Source: Athripsodes cinereus (Eukaryota > Arthropoda > Insecta > Trichoptera > Leptoceridae). Taken from it: DNA of 64,000 bases. Position numbers and translations under genes: made by a program. The stretch covers positions 10,233,290-10,297,289 of the forward strand of contig OX388316.1 of the NCBI GenBank assembly GCA_947579605.1. Reading direction: 5' to 3'. Positions 58,350 to 64,000 of this stretch are shown piece after piece. Position 1 is the stretch's first letter, and each line of letters opens with the position of its first letter. Below the pieces are notes generated by a model. That model was given only the letters and a program-made list of their open reading frames with translations, did no database searches and had not been told where the DNA came from.

Positions 58350-59900
58350 GTGATTCTTTATGGCAATGTAGCAGAAGATAACACAAATATTCATGTATTT
58401 ATAAACATTCAGCAGACAGGCTTCAGACTGGGAAGATCATATACTGGACAGGTTTTCAACTTGGTGCAGCATATTGAAGATGAATTAGAGAAAAATATCA
58501 CGGGAATGGCATATGTAGATCTGAGAGCTGCGCATGATACAGTAAAATACCCCAGAGTCATTAATAAAATTTACAATATCTCGAAGACTTTCAACTTACA
58601 TCATTGATTTGTGATTTCTTGACCAATTGACGATTCTACATAACACTACAAGGCAAAGAAAACCGATGAAAATTTCAGAAAAATGGACCACCACAGGGAA
58701 GTCCCTTGCCACCAATTTTGTACAACATATACACAAATGATCAACCCATACTAGAGCAAATCAGGCAGTTCATATATGCTGATGATACCGCAGTGGCCAC
58801 CCAAGACAATGTATTCCAATTGATGGAAGGAAAGATGACACAAACTCTAATAAACTCGAGGAATAATACAAGGAAAACATACCAAATCCCAAAGAGAACA
58901 CAACTGTAGACACAGTTAATTGGGAGGTTGGCCTGATAAGATTAAGATTATTATATCTTTTTATTTTCATATATGTTTTGTTAACTTACTGTGTGTGTTT
59001 GTATGAAGTAAATAAATAAACTTTTTCCCTTCCATCTTAAAAACAAAGATGCATGAAGAAAGCCGAAAGTAACACGTGGAAGGAACAAAAAGTTGACCAC
59101 CGCCATATATCCAAATACCTCGGAGTAACACTGGATAGGACACTTTCCTATAAACAACACTGCAACAATATCAAACATAAATTTTCCGCTAGAAACAATA
59201 TTTTATGTAAGCTCACTGGTTAATCTTGAGAAGGATCCCCACACGTACTTCGTACCTCCCCTTGGGGACTGTGTTTCCACAGCTGAGTACGCCCAGCTGG
59301 TTTGACAGACGTTAGCACATGCCAAACAGGTAGATGTTGCAGTGAACGATATGATTCGACTGGTGTCTGAATACCTCAAACCAACTGCGGTAAATAAATT
59401 ATACTCCATAATTGGAATCCCTTCATGTTGCAAAAGAGAGGTTGAGGTAGACACAGAAAGACACAAGTGGATCCACGACCGTCAAATAGCGTATCCAAGA
59501 CTAGGATCCAGAAAAAGTTTCCTTAAGGTAATAAATGATCTTACAACCTCGGTAGAAAAGCACAAAGTAACCATGAAGGAAGGAACTTAACTCGAAGTCC
59601 ATAGATGATGCCATCCAAAAGTACAAGCACAATGCATATTCGGAACTACCCTAGATGGAAGATCCAAATAAGACTAAGGGTGGGAGTTACTAAGTGTAAG
59701 AGCAACCAACATAGATGAGGTTTCCTGGAAAGAAAAGACACAAGTTGTGACTGCGGGGAGGGGCAGAGTGACTCTCACCTGCTGCGATCCCAATGACACA
59801 GATCACCTGTAATGAGGATGACCTGAGGATGGTCAACTACAAGGTAACGGCATGGAGTGACAAGGTCTGAAGTCTGGACCCGAAAAAGTAAAGCATAAAC
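58350..59900 (+). pseudogene. Jockey-like LINE relic (reverse transcriptase and 3' end)
   Basis: Successive broken frames give QTGFRLGRSYTGQVFNLVQH and MAYVDLRAAHDTV (58410-58560), PQGSPLPPILYNIYTNDQP (58695-58750), catalytic FIYADDTAVATQDN (58770-58815), YLGVTLDRTLSYKQH-type text (about 59115-59160), then LKPTAVNKLYSIIGIPS and REVEVDTERHKW (59375-59475). It ends with a cysteine-histidine motif CDCGEGQSDSHLL (about 59750-59790), typical of LINE ORF2 ends. Stops and frameshifts are numerous, and a sequence of about 150 bp interrupts near 58905-59060. The order and motifs are of the jockey clade. Confidence 0.8.
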
Positions 59901-60843
59901 AATCTATTTCAAATGCAATACAACTGGTATAAGTGAATGTATGAAACATTGTGACATCTTACAATATATGTATGTATATATACTCCTATATGTATAATAA
60001 TCACATTTCTGCGAGTTTTACACGCATAATTTTTACAGGCAACAATTTATAACCAAAATAATATAGAAACTATAATCAACAATCATATCAAACACACTAA
60101 ACAATAATAATTGTGATAGCAAGGTTCCCATATCCACTATCACCAACCACACCACATACACCATCAGGGATGGGACAGGACATAAAATCCTTTTATTGTG
60201 GGCTTAATACTAGAATTAGACATCTCATAGTTTGGTGGTTTTTTTTATTTTTTTTTATTTATTAAACTATAAACGGCTATTGCTTTTTTTGAATTTTGTG
60301 TTCCCGATGTTCGCCTTTATGATTGAGTAATTTTTAGTACCACCAGAGCACGGGGAATGTCATGTAGAGGTGATGCAATCGGTGCAGTTGCTCTGAATAG
60401 AGGAGGCTGGTTTCTGCCCTGTGCTCCTAAGTGTGTTGAGGGCGATGATTAATTTGATTTCTAGTAATAATTATGAATTAAGAGGCTTCCTTGTACTGTA
60501 ATCAAAGTTTTTCAATAATATGTAACATATTAATTACTATCCTTCTGAGTTTAATGTCATGATTTATTTGTTATCTTAAAACTATTGATTTTGAGATGTC
60601 TAGTAATAGTATTGAGCCCACAATATTATATAGGCAGGTATAGTCATCTTTCACATACCAACAAACAGAACAGAAGGATTGACATGTGGTATATTTAAGT
60701 ACACTTAATAAAAAGTATATTGTGTTTAGTATGTTTGAGATAAACGCTGGTTAGATTTGCTTGTTCTGGAAGAAATTAACATATTAAGCTATGATTATAA
60801 TAACCTTAGCACACAGCTTAGTGCTCTAAACTGATGTAATCAA
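59901..60843. other. Intergenic DNA, possibly 3' UTR of the minus-strand gene
   Basis: There are no frames. The stretch directly downstream of the stop at 60844 may be the 3' UTR of the minus-strand gene; no poly(A) site was fixed. Confidence 0.35.
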
Positions 60844-62678
60844 TCATCTCTGAGCATCTGGTTGTGGTTTCACTTGATCCTTTGGTACATCACTGTCACC
60901 CTTCTCATCTGACACTGTTGCCAGTCCAGGGTCTTGTAATGCCACTTGTGCTAGGGAATCTGACAACACTCTGACATCTTGGCTGGATTTAGTTTGACTC
61001 ATACTTGGTGTTATTTCAGTGGGCAGAGCCGATGCATCTGAAGAAAACAAAATAAATCTTAGTCTAAATGAATAGATAGTCGTCAGGAGAAGTATTTTTT
61101 TAAAATATTATTATGAGTGAGTACCATTGTGAAGGAGTTGTTGCTGATTGGAACTGTCAGGTGATTGTGGTGCAGTGAATTGTTGATCAAATGACAGAGG
61201 CTTATCAACAACCAATGTACTAGTGCCTGTGGTGTCTGCTTGAATCTGCTGCAGTCTTTGGATGTTTGAATCTCCAGTTGGACTCCTAAAGTCCCCAAAA
61301 TCGTCTAGAAATTTGTCTTCATTACGAAGCCCAAAACTGTCGTCCTGTTGTGATGCTGCAAACGCTTCACAGGTGAAAGTGTTGGGCACAGTAGATATTC
61401 CTGCTGTTTCTTGAAGATTGCCAAAATCAGCCCATCCACTTTGGATATCACCATCAGAAGCAACATCGTTCCATGCTGTGAATATATCAAATAATTACAT
61501 ATGTATAATGATTATTTACACAATTAAATTACATAAATGCCTTTCAGAGAGAGAGAGAGAGATACATCAAATAAATAAAACTTACGTGAAGAGCTGACAT
61601 CCACATTAGGTATGACTCCTGAAATACCATCATCTTCAAAAACAGCATCATTAGTACCAGACCAATCCGGACTGAAATCATTAAACACTTACTAAGATTT
61701 ATTTACTTACAAAGTTGTACACACAAACATAACAGATTTTGTGTCAGAGGTGGTTGTGATACTAACAAAGAAAGACTATAGTAAAGTAGCTCGATAGCTA
61801 CTTCCTGAATTGAAGAAAAATTTAATCAGTTGATAAGGTGCAATCTCTATGAAATTAATCATGTACATTATTTACTCTGTTCTTCATTTCACAAACATTA
61901 ATACTATATCTGACAATACTTTTATTTTAACATACAACCAACATACAAAGTATTATGATTTGAAATCCCAGATGATAGACTATTAGTTTAATAAGGACAA
62001 CACAGTGATTAATAGATTGTTTTTAATGTTCTAACCGTTTGTCCACTACCCAATCATTTAAATAACTGACTGGCTCTTCATCATCATCTTCCACATAGCC
62101 AGTGCACAAATTAAAATAACTATCATGGGACAGGGAGGATGAGCCTTCCCCCAGGTACTGATCCTTATGAGAGTAGCTGAAACATTACATTCATAGCACA
62201 CACTATTACTACAACATCTGTTACTGCGCACAAACACACTCACACACACACACCTATCTATCATATGAAAGCATTCAAAAATTTGCAGACTGCTCTCTCT
62301 TTGATATTTTCGTTAGGAGTGTAGAGCGCCATCTAATATAATTTTCTTTATGTGGATTATCAACCAACTTTTCTCTCCAAACTAAAATAGAGATTATTAG
62401 AGGATATTTTTAAAATGCATTACAGAAACAATAAAAAAACATAAAAATCAAGATGGGTTGCATACATCATCTCTGAATTGGAGATGTTGAATGCTTGTAT
62501 TTGTAGATGCGTGTGTTTATAATTAGTTTTGTATGTGTGTAGTGTGAAATGAGTAAATAATTAAACATACCTGTTTAACATATTCAATGTCCACGAGTCC
62601 ATAGTGGGGTTGTTCCTGTTGATACACATCTTAGTGAACAATTGATTGGATACTTCATCAAAATCATTAGATATTTGC
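60844..62678 (-). CDS. C-terminal part of a PP6 regulatory subunit-like (SAPS) protein, partial
   Basis: Five exons in phase: 62678-62571, 62176-62036, 61671-61586, 61475-61125, 61037-60844 (880 nt, about 292 residues, stop TGA at 60846-60844). Text in order: FDEVSNQLFTKMC, then YSHKDQYLGEGSSSLS and an acidic EDDDEEPVSYLNDW, then RPDWSGTNDAVFED, PWNDVASDGDIQSGWADFGN, FLDDFGDFRSPTGD, and a Gln/Ser-rich tail ending QPDAQR. The spaced W-S, D-x-W and GWA(D/S)F motifs in an acidic, disordered tail resemble the C-terminus of the phosphatase 6 regulatory subunits (NWSANFD, GWASFSEF in vertebrates). SAPS proteins target PP6 in the cytoplasm. The conserved N-terminal SAPS domain would lie beyond the right edge, so the family is a tentative call; a clathrin-adaptor-binding protein is the alternative. 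Confidence 0.6.
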
Positions 62679-63444
62679 CTATAACATTTTATAATATCTA
62701 GTCTTAAATTACACACCTAAATAAGTATCCTAAACATTTGTTTGATCAAACCTCTGATAAGTCATTCATTCATTTGAAAATCATGATTCATATAATAAAG
62801 AATATAAACTTTATTGTACAAAATATTTAAACAAAAATAATAAGCAATAATGTGATTACAACATGGCATATACAAATAATTTTGCACTATGGGCAAGTTT
62901 TTCGCATAAAGGGGATAGCTTTCAATTAACCCAAACCTAAAGAATAACTACTACTATACCATCACGGCATATCCCACAAGTGGGGTAGCCACTAGACCAG
63001 CTGCATATAAAAGAATAATACATTAAAAAAATGTATAATCCAAAGAATAACAAATAAAATAAATATATGAGTAAACAATTCTTATACATGCAGTTGTGGA
63101 ACTGTCACTAGGTAGTGATTTTGTAATGTCTCAACCTCTGTATATAAATTGTATTAAATTTTTAATGTATCAAGGTATCTTAAAACCCAATTGATCCAAA
63201 AGTCATGGTGTGTCTATTTATGAAATATAAATCTTTTTTAGTAACATCACATCCAACAATACCCTCCTAAGAGACAAGTCAGATGTTGAAGTTACATAAA
63301 ACTTACAAAAACTTATTTATGTTGCATGTCGTCAATATATCTAATATAAAATGGGTTCCAAATATTTCAACCATATTCAAGCCGAGAGTGAATTAAGGAG
63401 TTAAAGAATGATGTTAGTGTTCATGGTTTATGACTTTGGATATA
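62679..63444. other. Intron or upstream DNA of the minus-strand gene
   Basis: No further exon of the minus-strand gene could be supported. The stretch is AT-rich. Confidence 0.35.
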
Positions 63445-64000
63445 CAGGTCAAACCTCGGTGTAACAAATACCGAAGTAACGAAATTTCCAGTATAACGAA
63501 TCTATAATTTGTCCCTGAGAAATTTCAATACAAAATGTACTGAACCAAAATTCATTATAACGAAGACCGATCTCAGTATAACGAAGTTTTTGTCTCAGTG
63601 CTTTAGAATTTACTTCTAAATTAACTGAAAAATGTTGTGGAATTTGTTTATTCTTGACTTCTGGTGACAAAACACGTGATTGTAAGTGATTGCATCACAT
63701 ATGGTTTACAAGTGTTCCTCTTGTTTATTTCGTTTTATTGTCTATTGCCCATCTTTATTTCGCTGATTCTAAAACTTTACATTGCACTGTGTCCTGTTGT
63801 GTTTGTTCTACATTTCGGTGATTTTAAACTTTTTTTGAAAAACATTTTACGTTACATCATTTTTGTGTGTTTTTTGTCTTTATTAAAATGGAACAAAAAC
63901 GACGACAATTCGCTCTGAAGGAGAAAGTAAGCATTTTGTAGGAGATAGAAGATGCTTTTTAAAATATTTCAAAGTTGGAGGAATACATTTTTAAAGCCGC
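63445..64000 (+). mobile_element. Tigger transposon, left part, cut by the window edge
   Basis: It starts CAGGTCAAACCTCGGTGTAAC after a TA dinucleotide (63443-63444). The subterminal part repeats TATAACGAA words. A transposase start at 63888 reads MEQKRRQFALKEKVSIL, like the N-terminus of Tigger/pogo CENP-B-type DNA-binding domains. It then meets stop codons (63939-63941 and 63960-63962), so the copy is dead. The right end lies outside. Confidence 0.75.

Overview
The window is animal nuclear DNA: AT-rich, with genes split by short GT-AG introns and a very heavy load of transposons. The conserved proteins, the RTE- and jockey-type LINEs and the many small hAT, Tigger and Harbinger elements fit an insect, most likely a lepidopteran. 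The order is an inference, because no marker gene settles it.

Protein-coding genes, left to right. (1) Ctr9, the TPR scaffold of the Paf1 complex, lies on the minus strand at 10157-23320. It can be assembled completely: 16 exons, every junction in phase, 1184 residues. (2) PTCD3/mS39, a pentatricopeptide protein of the small mitoribosomal subunit, lies on the plus strand at 27185-37676: 13 exons, all in phase, 768 residues. (3) A small 3-exon gene on the minus strand at 40581-41569 (93 residues) that I could not assign to a family. (4) Rab39, on the plus strand at 46635-48518: three exons, 222 residues. (5) The 3' part of a minus-strand gene at 60844-62678 whose W/F-rich acidic tail resembles protein phosphatase 6 regulatory (SAPS) subunits; it runs off the right edge. 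Ctr9 and PTCD3 are divergent across 3.9 kb of inverted-repeat DNA.

Mobile DNA explains most of the rest. At 3299-6390 there is a short LTR retrotransposon with apparently identical LTRs that kept gag and lost nearly all of pol. Next to it is an hAT-like element (6429-7886) with a LINE fragment inside, then a decayed Harbinger element, then another hAT element (8999-9903). Ctr9 intron 8 carries about 25 copies of a ~97 bp tandem repeat (17158-19570), flanked by LINE 3' ends. PTCD3 intron 3 holds a 539 bp Tigger-type element and a second Tigger that was itself split by an RTE LINE; all three have target duplications. Six elements have 8 bp duplications (6429, 8999, 38087, 43717, 48836, 49742). 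A 1.1 kb Harbinger-like element lies at 50906-52014, a jockey-like LINE relic at 58350-59900, and the start of a Tigger at 63445.

I found no evidence for an undescribed multi-gene system. The items most worth a second look are the unassigned 93-residue gene, the SR-protein-like tail of Ctr9, the intronic satellite, the gag-only LTR element, and the element built of repeated TTCGAA words.
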